From Echinometra lucunter (taxonomy: Eukaryota; Echinodermata; Echinoidea; Camarodonta; Echinometridae), in contig CM057162.1 of the NCBI GenBank assembly GCA_029962745.1, positions 16,229,817 to 16,293,816 on the forward strand: a stretch of DNA of 64,000 nt, read 5' to 3'. Of this stretch, positions 1 through 22,547 are shown piece by piece. The translations under genes were made by a program, and so were the position numbers. The notes under the pieces are model-generated. The model saw only the letters and a program-made list of their open reading frames with translations. It was not told the origin of the DNA and did no database searches. The first letter of the stretch is position 1. Every line of letters begins with the position of its first letter.

Positions 1-364
1 AGGCAACAAATATGCAAGAACTCCTGACTTGAAACAATCCATATTACGAAGATGTGGAAACACAGTTGGTGGGAGAGGGTTCCACAGCCTGGCTGTTCTT
101 GGGATGTAGGAAGTAAGATGGAGAACGCAGGGTGTTGGACTTCAGTTGGGCTTCACCTTTTCCCCTTTCTCCCCTTCTCTTCTTTCCTCTTCCACCTAGT
201 TGTCCCCTTACTGTCTTTTTTCATCCCCTTTAATTTCCCCCCTTCCCATCTTTCCTCTCTTCCTCCCTTTCCCTTCAGCTCCTCTCCCTCGTCCTCTTCC
301 TTTTCCTTCTCTTTCTTCTGCTCTTTCCCCTTTCTTCTCCTATTTATGTTTCCTCCAGGTGGCC

Positions 365-520
365 GTTTCATGAATGTTGTCAGCACTGACAAGTTGTCAG
401 TCACTGACAATTTCAGCAAAATCCTTGGTTTTGACTGGCAGAGAAACAATGATCACTAACTGTTACTATGGTAACTGTCAGTGACTGAAAACTTGTCAGT
501 GCTGACAACTTTCATGAAAC
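365..520. mobile_element. Short hairpin MITE (TIR GTTTCATGAA..)
   Basis: About 47 bp at each end are inverted complements (GTTGTCAGCACTGACAAG in both arms), separated by about 60 bp. The outer bases are GGNCCGTTTCATGAA-like. No coding content. The upstream 150-350 stretch is a pyrimidine-rich tract. Confidence 0.75.
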
Positions 521-1544
521 GGTCCCCCGTTTCTTCTTCTCCCCTCCTCCCTACATGTATACTCTGCATTACATGTGCATGTAAATTTCTCCTTTCAAAT
601 GACTTAAATTTTTCCTTAACCAAAAATTGGTTAGTGTCCATTTCTGAGCTTTGTATATTCTCCTACGTCTGAGAATACATTATTATATTGATATTAATAT
701 TTTAAATGTAGCTATAGAAAATGACTGCACAAATGCCTGCATAATGGAAATATACACTGTAGCTATTAATACATCATCTATTTTAATCAATTAGTACTGT
801 AACTTTCAAATTCACAATTTCCGTGTGTATGAAATGAGATTAAATGAAGGTTATTAACTTAACTTTCATATTTTTTTTTTTGTTCAGTATGGCATCTCTT
901 TCCCTGGTTATCAGTTTGCTTGTTTTTGTTTTGTTTTGTTTTTCTTTTTTTGTTGTTGTTTAGAGAGCATGAAAGGTTCCCCAATTTTCATTGGTTTTAA
1001 GTATTTGTATTGTACATGTGTATGCAGTGTACATGGAGACTATGTCCACGATGATTGAACATATGTACATGTATGCATTACCATGTTATAATCACTGGGC
1101 ACATGCATGCATTGTACATGTTCATCATGTTCATGTACATGTATGTTGCTGCATGTTGAAGCCCTTTATACAATGCTGCAACCCATGTAAAGTGATACAC
1201 CCCAAATATCTTTTAAATAGATCTTGATCCCTGGCCAGAATGTTTGGTGATCACAGAAGGACCCAACTCCTTGATTTTCAAATGTCACAAATCTTTATCT
1301 CAAAAGGATGCTAAGTATTTAATACCTGCCAACTGTCCCTATTTAATTTGGGATTCTCCTTGCAGGGACTGTTGATGATGGGGTCAGCTGTCAACAGTTA
1401 TCTATTGATACCCAAAGTGGCTGTTTTTTGCATTTGCTCTGTATATAAAAAAAGAAGAAGAAGAAGAAAAAAAAGAAGTAGTTATATGTGATGAAACATG
1501 GTCTGTCGGTCTGTATGTTTCCACCCTCTTCATGTGTGTCTCTT

Positions 1545-1920
1545 AAGGCTTGTTCAGATATGACGCGAGAAACCCCCGAAAAAAAAACCCCAGTGGTTTT
1601 TTTTGTGTAGTAAGGGAATGGGATATGAGACAGCAAACCCCCCCCCCAAAAAAAAACAAAAAAACAAAAAAAAAACAAACACGGAGGCAAGAGGCATATG
1701 TTTTGCCTCCCAGCGGCAAAAGACTGTGGACAATCAATTTCTGTAAAAGTTTGTGCAAAATGTGATGTCATGAGTTTGCTCAATTTTTGACAAAAATCCC
1801 TTTTATTTGAGCGTTGACGAGTTAATGCGCATTCATTAACATGAGTGGCGTGGTTTGCCGCGCCATATCTGAACACTAAAAAACCATGGGGCTTTATCGT
1901 GTCATATCTGAACAAGCCTT
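1545..1920. mobile_element. Hairpin MITE, TIR AAGGCTTGTTCAGATATGAC, possible TTA target duplication
   Basis: The inverted ends match over about 24 bp. Flanks give TTA on both sides if the element is AGGC..GCCT, as in PIF/Harbinger elements. The internal segment GAGTTAATGCGCATTCATTA is shared, diverged, with the MITE at 21536-22547. Confidence 0.75.
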
Positions 1921-1924
1921 TACA

Positions 1925-2425
1925 CAGCTTGTATCAGTGTAAAACGTGTAGTTTCTCTGATAGGTTTCATAAGATGCAGTACATGTATGTATAAATGTTC
2001 TACCCTGCACATCTCGTACATGTACATGTACATAGATACAACTTGGTATGGAGCCAGATAAGTGTAAAGTAGCAGCATGTATGTAGTATCACTGATACCA
2101 GTTTTCACAAGATACCTTAAAATGTCACATCTTGCATGTCTTTGTACACCAGTGGCGGATCCAGGAATTTGAAATAGGGGAGGCGCCAGCGGCATCCCCC
2201 TTGCACAGTACGAACTTTTTCAAAAAATAGTGTGTGAAAGTCGCAGTTTAAGAGCAATTTTAGAGCAAAAGCTCTTACTCAACCATTGTCCTAGGAGTAA
2301 AAAAAAATCACAAAAGAGAAAAATTAAAGGGGGGGGGGGGTAGCACAGTGTAGTCGAGAACTACATGTACAGTACATGTAGATAGTTGTGTAAAGCATCT
2401 CTTATACCAGTTTTCACATGTCCAG
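1925..2425 (+). repeat. Decayed copies of the DCAF8 intron/exon-1 boundary segment
   Basis: CTTGGTATGGAGCCAGATA at about 2042 matches the first bases of DCAF8 exon 1 (CTTGGTCTGGAGCCAGATA at 8860). ACCAGTTTTCACAAGATACC plus TTGCATGTCTTTGTACA at 2097-2150 and TTATACCAGTTTTCACATG at 2402 match the pre-acceptor sequence at 8802-8859. The copies are cut by a hAT-like end (CAGTGGCGGATCCAGG at 2153) and a MITE (2425). Confidence 0.65.
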
Positions 2426-2586
2426 GGCCCCGTAACACAAAGAATTGCAATCAATTGCAAAGTTGTAACAGCCAATCAAGATCATTGTTTCATGCGCATC
2501 TCATTCAAAAAGGTGACCCTGGACCAATCAGAATGGTTGTTTTAAGTTTGTGATTGATCGCAAACCTTTGTGTTAATACAGGCTCC
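2425..2586. mobile_element. Hairpin MITE, copy 1 (ends GGCCCCGTAACACAAAG)
   Basis: The inverted arms contain GCAATCAATTGCAAAG and GATTGATCGCAAACCTTTG. A second copy lies at 27952-28108 with the same internal sequence (AACAGCCAATCAAGA, CATGCGCATCTC, AAAAAGGTGACC), so this is a dispersed family. Confidence 0.8.
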
Positions 2587-2739
2587 ACATAACACCCTTA
2601 GACAGCACACTAAAAAATTTTTTTTTTTAATTTAAAGTTAAAAAGCAAAGGAAATATGCATACATGTACTAAAGAAAGTTTTTTTTTTTTTTAAATTATA
2701 TGTGTACTAAAGAAAGTTGCCTGGAGTTGTTGTATAGCT

Positions 2740-2992
2740 GCACTTCATGCAACACTTGCGAAAATCCTACAGGGCAGTGCCATGACATTTTGCGAGTCTC
2801 GGCAAAGATTTTTGGAAGGCTCGCTCCCTCGCGTAAATGCAATTAGCAATATAATTTCAGCGGAAGGGGATAGTCATGTAGCTACTTTGGCATGTGTTAG
2901 AGCATTCGCAACTAGACTGGTTCGTACACGCGATCAGTCAAACTGTCATGGCGCTGCCCTGTAGGATTTTAGCAGGCATTGCGTGAAGCGCC
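2740..2992. mobile_element. Hairpin MITE (TIR AAAATCCTACAGGGCAG)
   Basis: The inverted arms run from GCACTTCATGCAA at the left and GGCGCTTCACGCAA (complement) at the right through AAAATCCTACAGGGCAG and GCCATGAC, about 48 bp with few mismatches. The interior encodes nothing recognisable. Confidence 0.75.
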
Positions 2993-4852
2993 ATCTACAT
3001 GTACACTACCGCCTAAAGGTTTTGGCACATCGGTTCGGTGAACGGTAATGTATCCAGAGGCTTCGGAAGCTTTCCGCGGTTCCTCCCCGAGGTTTTGCTG
3101 CTCACCTAAAGACCGCGGGAGGCATTCGGTTTGCTATCGGTTCGCGTTCGGTGAGGCACCGGGCGCGCACGCGCGGATTTCAAGGTGAACGGCAAAGCCT
3201 TCGGTTCATCGGTTTGGCCAAGTAGAGCGCGCGCGCGATGAACGCTGCATGCATTGTGACGCAACAATGACCGACTTACGATACTAGCTATGCAACACAT
3301 GTGTATGCCTATTACGTGTACACACATCATGCGGAACGCCGAGCTTGATGACGGGGATGATGGTTGAAATAGCTGCTGTTGATGATGAAATGATGATGGA
3401 ATGGTAATGATGGTTGATGAAAATGACGCTTGTGAAGTTTATGGTGTAACTTAACTCTTTTTTTCTTCTGTAATTCATTATAAAACTGAGAAAAAAATCT
3501 TCGTCTGTCTCACTGTTCGAGTGTCTAAATGCGATAAGTAGATCTATGTGGTCTACTACATAGATCCAACACGTATCGCATTTCTCGACTAAATTAAATA
3601 TGTTGTTGTAAAGCAAAACAAGACAAACTCTGACAAAAAAAGAGGTCATACCTTCATGTAAACTGTTTATTACTTCAAAATCCCTTTTAATTTCATGATG
3701 CTGAATTAAAATCCCAGAGTAAAAAATCCTTGGTTTTGTGAGTTTTGTTTGCGAGCGTGTCGGGTCTTGTCTGGACTCGGTGCAGACGAAAATCATGTGC
3801 AACTACGAATGCAGTGCATGCTGTGCAGTGAGTGTTTTCGGTGCAGTGATTTACGTGACTGTATTGGTTGAAATTGAGGTTACGTTAGGACAAGTGGGAA
3901 TACCGTCGATTATTAATAAATTAGTCGAAGGGGGAATATATAAGACACTATGTTGTGAGAGAGAGAAAAAAAGACAGAAATGGAAGATTTGAAATAAATA
4001 TATGGTTTGCCACATGACCTACGGACGTCTACGACAATGTCCTTTCTCTTCATTTCTGTGCTGAGGAGTTAGGCTTCTACGATTCAATTATACATGCGCT
4101 ACCCTCATTCTTTTCCTCAATATAGATCGAGGGACTCTCTTCCATAGCTTTATAATAATTATGTGTCCCTTCCATAGTTTAATAATCCTAATTTTGTGTC
4201 TTGATTCGACATGATCACTCCCCACTTCGCAAGACCTGTTCAATCTTCGTAATCATTTTCAATTTTTCATTGTTCCACATCCTTTCATTTTCAGATTGTT
4301 TCATTTCTTTTTTTTTCTGTTCACATTCCCTGCACTTTTATTTTATTTAGTTATAATTATGATCATTTCTTCATTTCATTTTCATTCTTCATGTTTGTCT
4401 TGAGCCTCCGCCATGCCAATCTTTGAACTAGCGCGCGCACGGATTAAAACAAAGGGCACGAAATTGTTTGTTCTAATACTCGTCTCTTTCTCCTACCCAT
4501 ATCACCATTCTCTTTCTCCTCTGCTCCTATTATTATGAGCACATCGATCAATTTCAAGAAAATCACACACGAAAAAAAAATTAATATATCGTATCCTTTA
4601 TTCCGCTTTATACTCTTGCTTCCGTTCTTCTCTCTCTTCAGCAGAACAAGTTTAGTATTTATAAAGGTAGTCCACTCCTTTAAATATTTGGCGGTAAGGC
4701 CATAGATTTTCTGCTATATCCACTCATGAAAAGAAAAAAAAACTCATATCGATATTATGCTAATCCGCCCCTTAAATTCCTCTTTAGAAGACCAGTGTTG
4801 AAAGATTTGCAGCACTTGTAAATTACGCAATTGCCACGAGTTGAACTCCAGA

Positions 4853-4858
4853 AGGAGA

Positions 4859-4891
<33 letters not shown>
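4853..4891 (+). repeat. (GA)n microsatellite
   Basis: An uninterrupted GAGAGA run. A similar (TC)n run lies at 6721-6762, inside the same 5.7-kb element. Confidence 0.9.
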
Positions 4892-4893
<2 letters not shown>

Positions 4894-5250
4894 AGACGGC
4901 CGCGCCCAGTATAGAAGTCAACAAACATGGGGTCACTTAAGGCCAGTGCATGCAGGTGTTGAGGTCACGATCAAGTCTTTTGTTTTCTCTTTTCCCCACT
5001 CTCTTCTATCTATGGATAATATGGGCATTGGATTCTTGATCGGTATGCATGAGAAGCTAGAAGGGGATTACAAATTAAAATTCCAATGATCGGTGATTCT
5101 TCAAATGTACTATAAATTTTGGGGCATTCAATGGAATTAAGGAAAATTTTCGATGTATTTTCCACAGAAAACTATTGATTGGCAGTGGCACAAACATGTA
5201 CTTCGTCTGTTATGTAATTTTTCAGACATTTTGCCTTGATCCCGCATTTA

Positions 5251-5900
5251 CAGCTTCAGCTTTCACCTACACATAATTCTTAACATGATTTGAAAACATT
5301 CGGTCTAATTTTTTTTCTTTATTTCAATTTGATCTTATTTCGTCGAAAACATGGGCGACGCTAAAGGGGGCAGGGGGCAACGGCCCTATTTTTTTTTTCG
5401 AGTGACCAAAATGAAAAGAAAAAAGAGGATAAAAAACAAAGAACGATGTGGGGAAAAGAGAGGTATCATTCAACTATATCATACACGTATCTCTATTTCT
5501 GTTTTAATTCAAAACGTAACTCACTTTGGTCATCTTCCCCTCCCCCATCCCCGTATCAAAATACACCGGCGGCGCCCCTGGTAAAAAAAAAAAAAACTGT
5601 ATTACAAAGTAAACACATGTTAACTTATATTGAATTACAGCTGAAACACAACAATATAAAGCTGATTGAAATTATAAGCAAGAACAACAAAGCGACACCA
5701 TGGATGAAAGACCTGGATGTGAAAGTTATGACCGACTCTAGCTACGTTTGATAAAAATACAAACCGATGACGTGCGGTAAGTATATGTTGAAAAATAATA
5801 ATGCTCACAATAACACTGTAAAATGCTCGACACTAATTCCATAAAGACGAATTTGCTGTCCAATCTTCAATAAACCGAAGATAAGGTGGTAGTTCTAGAC
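5251..5900 (+). repeat. Internal segment of the 5.7-kb element, copy A (pair with 6661-7470)
   Basis: It shares an ordered series of blocks with copy B: CAGCTTCAG, TTGAAAACATTCG, GAACGATRTGG, GGTCATCTTSC, AAAGTAAACACATGTT, AAGCTGATT, GACCGACTCT and TGACGTGCGGTAAGT. The last block ends at 5776 in a strong splice-donor consensus (GTAAGT). Confidence 0.65.
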
Positions 5901-6660
5901 TGCTTTCCTTCATACTATGATTCAATGATTCAAAGATACGCCCTGAACGATATTTCTTTTACATTTTGGTTTTTTATTTTTTAATTTTACATGCATTATG
6001 GGTTTTTTTTTTTTTTTTGGGGGGGGGGGGGAAGGGGAGGAATGGGGTATGTCTACTCCTTTAATACTCAGGTCTGTGGGGGCCTATGCGGGGGTGAATG
6101 CCGCTATCCTATCCATGTATAGTTAAGTCGCTTTTCTAAGAATCTAAGAAATCCCCAAACATGGGGTATGGTTTTGTGCCGGAATTACATGTAGGTTTTG
6201 CACAGGGACCACCAGTGGGCAATGTGTTAACATGTTCCTTCCCCCCCCCCAACTGAAAAACCGGGCATGCAAAATTCCTAACAATGCGTATTCCTTTCTT
6301 CCAGTAGGACACCCCGTCCGTTCCAAATCTGAGTACCCCCCCCCCCCCCGGATTTAGATAAGCTCATATACATGTACTCGCAGATGACGAGCCACACTCT
6401 TAAAGTTAGATTTTATTCATGACATGGAAAGAGAAATATTTGAAGAATTACCGGCTTCGAGTCATAATGATCGGTTAACTTTATACCTAACCCCTTCCTA
6501 CCTCTGTTATTCCCACAAGTTTACTTTGCATATGTTTGAGTCTTTGTCAAATAAAATACTAATAATATGGGCCTGTTTTTTCTTCTTTTGTAAGCCCTTT
6601 TTCTACCCCTTACCTTTTTTTCCACTGATGACTGTCTTGTTCTGTGCCTTGTGTTCAAAA

Positions 6661-6722
6661 TCACAGCTTCAGCACGTCAGCCTAATTCTTAATATGTATT
6701 GAAAACATTCGAGTCGACAATT

Positions 6723-6755
<33 letters not shown>

Positions 6756-7470
6756 CTCTCAACATCGTATATCTAAAGACAGGGTGGTGCTACATGGGGG
6801 CAGGTGGAACCGCCTCCTATGATTTTTTTTTAAAATTACCAAAAAGGAAGGGGGTAGAAAAAGACTAAAGTAGAAAGAACGATATGGAAAAATTGAGTTA
6901 GCTATGAACAGGTTCTGTTTTTTTTTTAACGTAAATGAACCAACCTATCGGTCATCTTGCCGCCCTAACAAAATACCCTGCCTTCACAGATTTTTTTCTA
7001 TAAATTGTTTTGTTCAGAATGATATATTCTAACCCATTTTGTTGCCGAAGTACACACCCAACATGCACAATTTCTGACACTGCGTAATATATTAAAGTAA
7101 ACACATGTTGAATTCTCGTAGTTGAAACAAAAATATGTGAAGCTGATTTGATAAGCAAGCATGCACACATGGATGTAAGCAAACTGATTTTGAAAAACGA
7201 AGTGGAGCCATGCATGAGAGAACTGGATGAGAACGCTAGAGATGGCCGAATCTACCTGGATACGAAAGCTAGGGATGACCGACTCTCTCTTACGTTTGGT
7301 TAAAAAAAAAAGATGACGTGCGGTAAGTACATACATGTCCTGAAAAAAACATATTTGCAAATGATTAGAATATGAAACTTATTTGCAATAAGTTGATAAT
7401 GAAAAAGTCTCTGTCCAGTCTTTACTTTACGAATGATAAAGTTGGCACTTCAGAAATGGACTGTCAGTAT
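6661..7470 (+). repeat. Internal segment of the 5.7-kb element, copy B
   Basis: A diverged tandem copy of 5251-5900, offset about 1.4 kb, with the same GATGACGTGCGGTAAGT donor-like end (donor after 7322). A short internal re-duplication (CTGGATGAGAACGCTAG / CTGGATACGAAAGCTAG) lies at 7223-7275. Confidence 0.65.
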
Positions 7471-7561
7471 GTTAGAATTAGAATGTGTAGAGTATGCTAG
7501 CGGCTATCTAGTCCTGAGCGTGAACATGTCAAAATAATTTTTCGTAGACATCGTGCAATTG

Positions 7562-7825
7562 ACAGTGACGGATCTGCGGGTTGGTAGGGGTGCGCTCAGC
7601 CGACCCCCCCCCCCCCCCTCCCCCGGACGACGATAGCTCACACTTGTTATAAAAACAGTTTGTGAAGCTTTGCTTAGGGCCATCTTAAGCATGCTAGGTG
7701 CTCTTCCGTTATGGGAAATAGCCGATCAATACATCTGACACCGTCGACCGTTTTTGTAAGCTTGCCAAAAATTTTAAGGTTAGTGACTGTGTCACCCCAT
7801 CCCCATAAATCTTGGATCCGCCCTG
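7562..7825. mobile_element. Possible short hAT-like element
   Basis: The left end CAGTGACGGATCTGCGG and right end TTGGATCCGCCCTG are imperfect inverted repeats of CAG-type hAT termini. The flanks TGCAATTG and TGTAATTA could be a decayed 8-bp duplication (6 of 8). Confidence 0.4.
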
Positions 7826-8859
7826 TGTAATTACTATCGTTTGAAAATTTCTGAAACATATATAATTAATTAACATGGTAAGAAACGAAAAAGAACAAGG
7901 AAAGTAAAGCATGCACAATAGTAACAAAATGGCCATTGAGTGACTCGGTTCGTTTTGAAGCTCTTGGGTCTCGTACCAACGAACTGAAATATCTTTTCTA
8001 GTTCTGTGTCTCGTACCTGTATGCGTAGAAAGAAAAGGAGATATATCTCAAATTAAGTAAATAACAAAAATACAGTAGACGTACAGGTGATGCATGTTGT
8101 TTTGTTTTGTTTCGTTTTGTTTTGTTTTTTGTTTTGAATGAGTGTTTATATTCTGAAACAGTGATATCAAGGTGATGCATGTTTGAGTCTGAGTATGAAC
8201 ATTACATGAATTTATTATTGTTTTTTTTTTTTAATAAATTTTAACACTCGATAAATCGCACGTCTGACAAAATGTGTACGAAACAAAAGAAAAATCGTAC
8301 ATGTGCGCTTGCATCGTGAAACTCACAATCTTATGCCGCGTGCACAGCATACGATCGTTCAAGCCATTTAATCAGGTCATAAACAATGGCGCGCGATCCG
8401 CACAGCTTGTAAACTTAGCTATTATGCCGTCACAATGCATTTCTGTTTTAATAGTGCACGCGACCTTCGAGAGTTGAAGAGAGATGCGCGCTCGTAGATT
8501 CAGCACACGCATCGGTTGTGAACCGAGAATAACGCGGTGAGCGTTCGGTGAGCCAGCGGTGAGCTTTCGGCGCGGCACCGATATTCGGTGATCGGGGAGG
8601 AACCGTTCACCGTTCACTGTTCGTCGTTCGGTCCGGTAAACGGAGTGGAACGGATGCCAAAACCTTTAGGCGGTAGTGTATGTACCAAGTTTGGGCAACT
8701 TTAAGGGGGGGGGGTTCATCATTCCCCCCCCCCCCCGACTTCAATACCACCAAAATAGCTGAGTCGGTTTTTAGGGTTAAGGCATGTACATGTAATTTCT
8801 CTCATACCACTTTTCACAAGATGCCTTAAACGTGTCACCCTGCATGTCTTTGTCTACAG

Positions 8860-19594
<10,735 letters not shown>

Positions 19595-19617
<23 letters not shown>

Positions 19618-20005
19618 GAAAAAAAAAAGTAACTGTGCTCTATTTACTGCACAGTTTGCAGCGTCCTAAGGAAAAAAATATTTGTAGCCGTTTTCTTTTT
19701 ACAGTGCAGTGCACAACATCCTGTGAAAAAATTATTTAAACCATGCTCTGTCTACATCACAGTTTGCAATGTCCTGAACAAATATTTGGAGCCATTTTAG
19801 TTTTACTGCTTAGTGTACACCTTCCTAAGGAAATTAAGAGAACCATTTGTAGCCCTGCTTTTTTACAGCACAGTTTGCAACATCTTAAGAAAAAAAAGAC
19901 AAATGTTTGTAGTTATGCTTTGTTTATCTCTTTGGCAGCAGCTTTAAAAAAAAGAAACTACTTGTAGCTATGCCTTTTTTATAGGATATTTTGCATCATC
20001 ATAGG
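19595..20005 (+). repeat. ~50-60 bp tandem repeat spanning the DCAF8 stop codon and 3'UTR
   Basis: Degenerate units of the form GCACAGTTTGCAACATCCT, then AAGGAAAAAA and TTTGTAGCC, recur at about 19599, 19648, 19703, 19757, 19808, 19867 and 19985, with a further decayed unit near 20208. The first unit contains the last codons and stop of DCAF8, so the coding end and the 3'UTR share sequence. Confidence 0.75.
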
Positions 20006-20463
20006 GGGAAAAAAATGACAGCTTCATGTAAGTAATTTTTATCTCTTTAGGGATAGTGGACCCTATAGTGTGGAATAAAATATTGCATTTCTTACAACAG
20101 TTAGCTTTTGTTTGTAACTCTGTACACACTGATGTAGCTTTTCATCTAGAGCACAGTGTTTTGTCCTTCAGAATTTGTCTTCTTTTACATTTAATCGTAG
20201 TTATTATAGCACTGTGCACAGCATCCTATGAAAACAAACTCATTACTCATTGTAGCATAACGTGTTTTAATCCACAGGATAGTGACAGAGTCCTTCGAAA
20301 ATATCCTTTTCATTCCTCCCTCTTTGGCACATTATTATTGCCAATTTGTAATTTGAGTAAAGGGCATTAATTGAATTAAATGTAATGTAATGATAGTGGA
20401 ATAATAAGCAAGGAAGGACTCTTCTTTTGAGTCAAGAGCCTTTACAAGGACCCCACTTTGAGA

Positions 20464-20656
20464 CAATGGCCGGAATTGGGGTGGTTTAAATCTGTGTAAA
20501 ACGTACTAGAATAAGCATAAATAGGTGCATATTGGCCATGCGTACGCTTTAAGAAAACAGATGATTGGACCAGATTCTGCACGCATGTACACTGAAAAAA
20601 CCCAGGCGGGGGTTTAAACCAACCCGATGTTTTAACTACTTTTGTGAATTCCGGCC
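20464..20656. mobile_element. MITE-like element, GGCCGGAATT ends
   Basis: The left TGGCCGGAATTGGGGTGGTT and right CTACTTTTGTGAATTCCGGC are imperfect inverted repeats, each followed inward by TTTAAA-type sequence. Related to the larger element at 26090-26563. Confidence 0.6.
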
Positions 20657-21535
20657 TGTGAGTCTATATATTCCAAGAGAACTTTGTGTAATATCAGGTT
20701 ATACTTGTAGTTTTAAATTGCATATCCTGCATTTTCTTTCAACTTATTTGTGGATTTAAGCCATCATGTAGTGAGAATATTCAAGGGGATGCCATAATGC
20801 GTTAGCGTTAAGTTTGGACCTAGTCCAATGTACATATTTTTTCATCCATTTATTGACATCATCCACATTTATAGCACACATGATTATTCTGTCAAGTTAG
20901 GATCCCTGTATTCTTGATAATGCATTAGACAGGAAATGACCAGGCAGGAAGGACTTGCTTAGAAATTGCTATTCTTTTTTGTGCAATAATGGTAGTGGAA
21001 GGGAACATCAAATAAGATTTTGTGCTTAGTTAGCAGTTTAGCTCCTTTGTGCCCAGGTGTGGGGGGGGGGGGGGGGGGCACTCATCCCAAAAGTGATAGG
21101 TGTGTGCTGCGGCTGAGACAAAAAAGGGGGGCTTCGGAAAGGGCTTATCGTGGAAAGGACGGTCTTTGGAACGGGCTTCGGAATTACAAAATGTTTGTGA
21201 AAACGGGGTCACTGTAATGGTTCGCCTGTGTGTTAGTGCATATTTGTATCTCTGTGGAGCGGGCATACATGCACGCAGCTGGCACGGCCACCGGGTGCGC
21301 TCGCGCAGAGGCGATGGTAGGGCAACTACCCATGTAGGTGATCATATACATGCAGTTTATTTAGTTGATAACTTCCAACAAACATAGTCATTTATGCTTT
21401 GCTTTCATTGCATTTTTGCATAGATTTTTATGCTTCCTACACCCATTACAATGCTAACATTGCATGTAATTATGGGATTGAGTTCTGGTACAGTGACAAC
21501 AATTTGCGCAGAGACGCCAAGGTCAAAGACCAGGA

Positions 21536-22547
21536 AAGGTGCTTTCACACATGATGCGACAGTGTGGTAACACGCTGTGTCACCACACTTTTTTGTGTAC
21601 AAGCCTACGGGGTATAGGGCAACAAAAAAATGTCGCTGGGCAGTGGCGGCACCAGGATTGTTAAGGTGGGGGGGGGGCAAATGGAGGGCAAAAGAAAATG
21701 TTGGGGGGGGGGGCAGGGGCAGTCAATTTTTTTTGCGTGTATGGAAAAATCGAGCGTGAAGCGGAGTTTTAGTCGCCGGCGTAAATCCACTTTGAGGAGG
21801 GGGGTGGGATAATTGAATTTCTGGACTTTTTTTTTTCCCTCTTACACACATTTTAATATAAATTTTGCGAGTGAGTGAAGCGAGCGAACAAAAAATTAAC
21901 CGCTTTGGGTGTTTTTAATCGCATTTTCGAATAAATATTCTGAAATATGAGTGAGCGAGCAAGAAGTGGCTACTTTTCCTGTTTCTAATCGCATTTTAGA
22001 AAAGAAATTTAAAAATATGACAGGCGAGCAAAGCGAGTGAGCCCAAAATAACCACTTTTTTGGTTTTCAATCGCGGGTTTGAAGAGTGGAAAATGGTATT
22101 TTAGAGTACTTCACAGCTTGAATATGATGCTTATGACAACATCTACTAATTTACAAATTACTGTATAATTTTTCTTTTCAGTCCTCAAAATTTCTGGGGG
22201 GCAAAGCTGAGTGGGGGGGGGGGGCAAAGCTGAGTGGGGGGGGCAAATGCCCCCCATGCCCCCCCCCCCTTGGTGCCGCCACTGTCGCTGGGGCAGGACA
22301 CACTTTTGTTTGCTGTCTAGATACAAAAAAATTCGCACAAATCAAATTTCTAAAAAGTTAGCGCAAAAATTAATGCCATGAGATTGCTTGCGCAAGTTTT
22401 GACAATATGCTCTCTGATTGAGAGTTGACGCGTTAATGCACGTTCATTAGCATATGTGGTGACACAAAGTCCCATCATGTGTAAAGACAAAACAGTGTGG
22501 CGCAACAGTGTGTTACCACACTGTCACATCATGTGTGAAAGCACCTT
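21536..22547. mobile_element. MITE (TIR AAGGTGCTTTCACACATGAT) split by a hAT element
   Basis: TIRs of about 38 bp: AAGGTGCTTTCACACATGAT then GACAGTGTGGTAACAC, inverted at the right end. With the nested element and one TSD removed it is about 360 bp, close to the 376-bp relative at 1545-1920, with which it shares GTTAATGCACGTTCATTA. Confidence 0.8.
21641..22284. mobile_element. Non-autonomous hAT element with perfect 8-bp TSD
   Basis: Ends CAGTGGCGGCACCAGGATTG and TTGGTGCCGCCACTG. TCGCTGGG flanks both sides (21633-21640 and 22285-22292). The interior has GAGCGAGCAAAG-type repeats and poly-G. A relative occupies 43916-50091. Confidence 0.92.

Larger units (their letters stand above)
3004..8678. 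mobile_element. 5.7-kb element with ~300-bp TIRs and TA target duplication
   Basis: The left end CACTACCGCCTAAAGGTTTT (from 3004) is repeated inverted at the right end (to 8678), with TA flanking each. Homology continues inward: GGTTCCTCCCCGA at about 3079 and its complement near 8596, many TTCGGTGA/TTCGGTTC motifs in both subterminal regions, and GCATTGTGACG (3251) against CGTCACAATGC (8429). The CACTACCG.. terminus and TA duplication resemble Tc1/mariner-type ends. No transposase was recognised inside, so it is called non-autonomous. A small ORF at 3738-3992 matches nothing known to me. Confidence 0.65.

Noticed and set aside
153..459. Phe/Ser/Pro-rich or Lys/Glu-rich frames at the left edge
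   Set aside because: A pyrimidine-rich tract read on both strands; no conserved motif.
3738..3992. 84-residue Cys/Val-rich frame as a small secreted or membrane protein
   Set aside because: No start context, homologue or transcript evidence; it lies inside a non-autonomous transposon-like element.
1..8859. Search for upstream DCAF8 exons (HKG..HK region and N-terminus)
   Set aside because: No segment with matching codons and splice sites was found, so upstream exons are placed outside the window.
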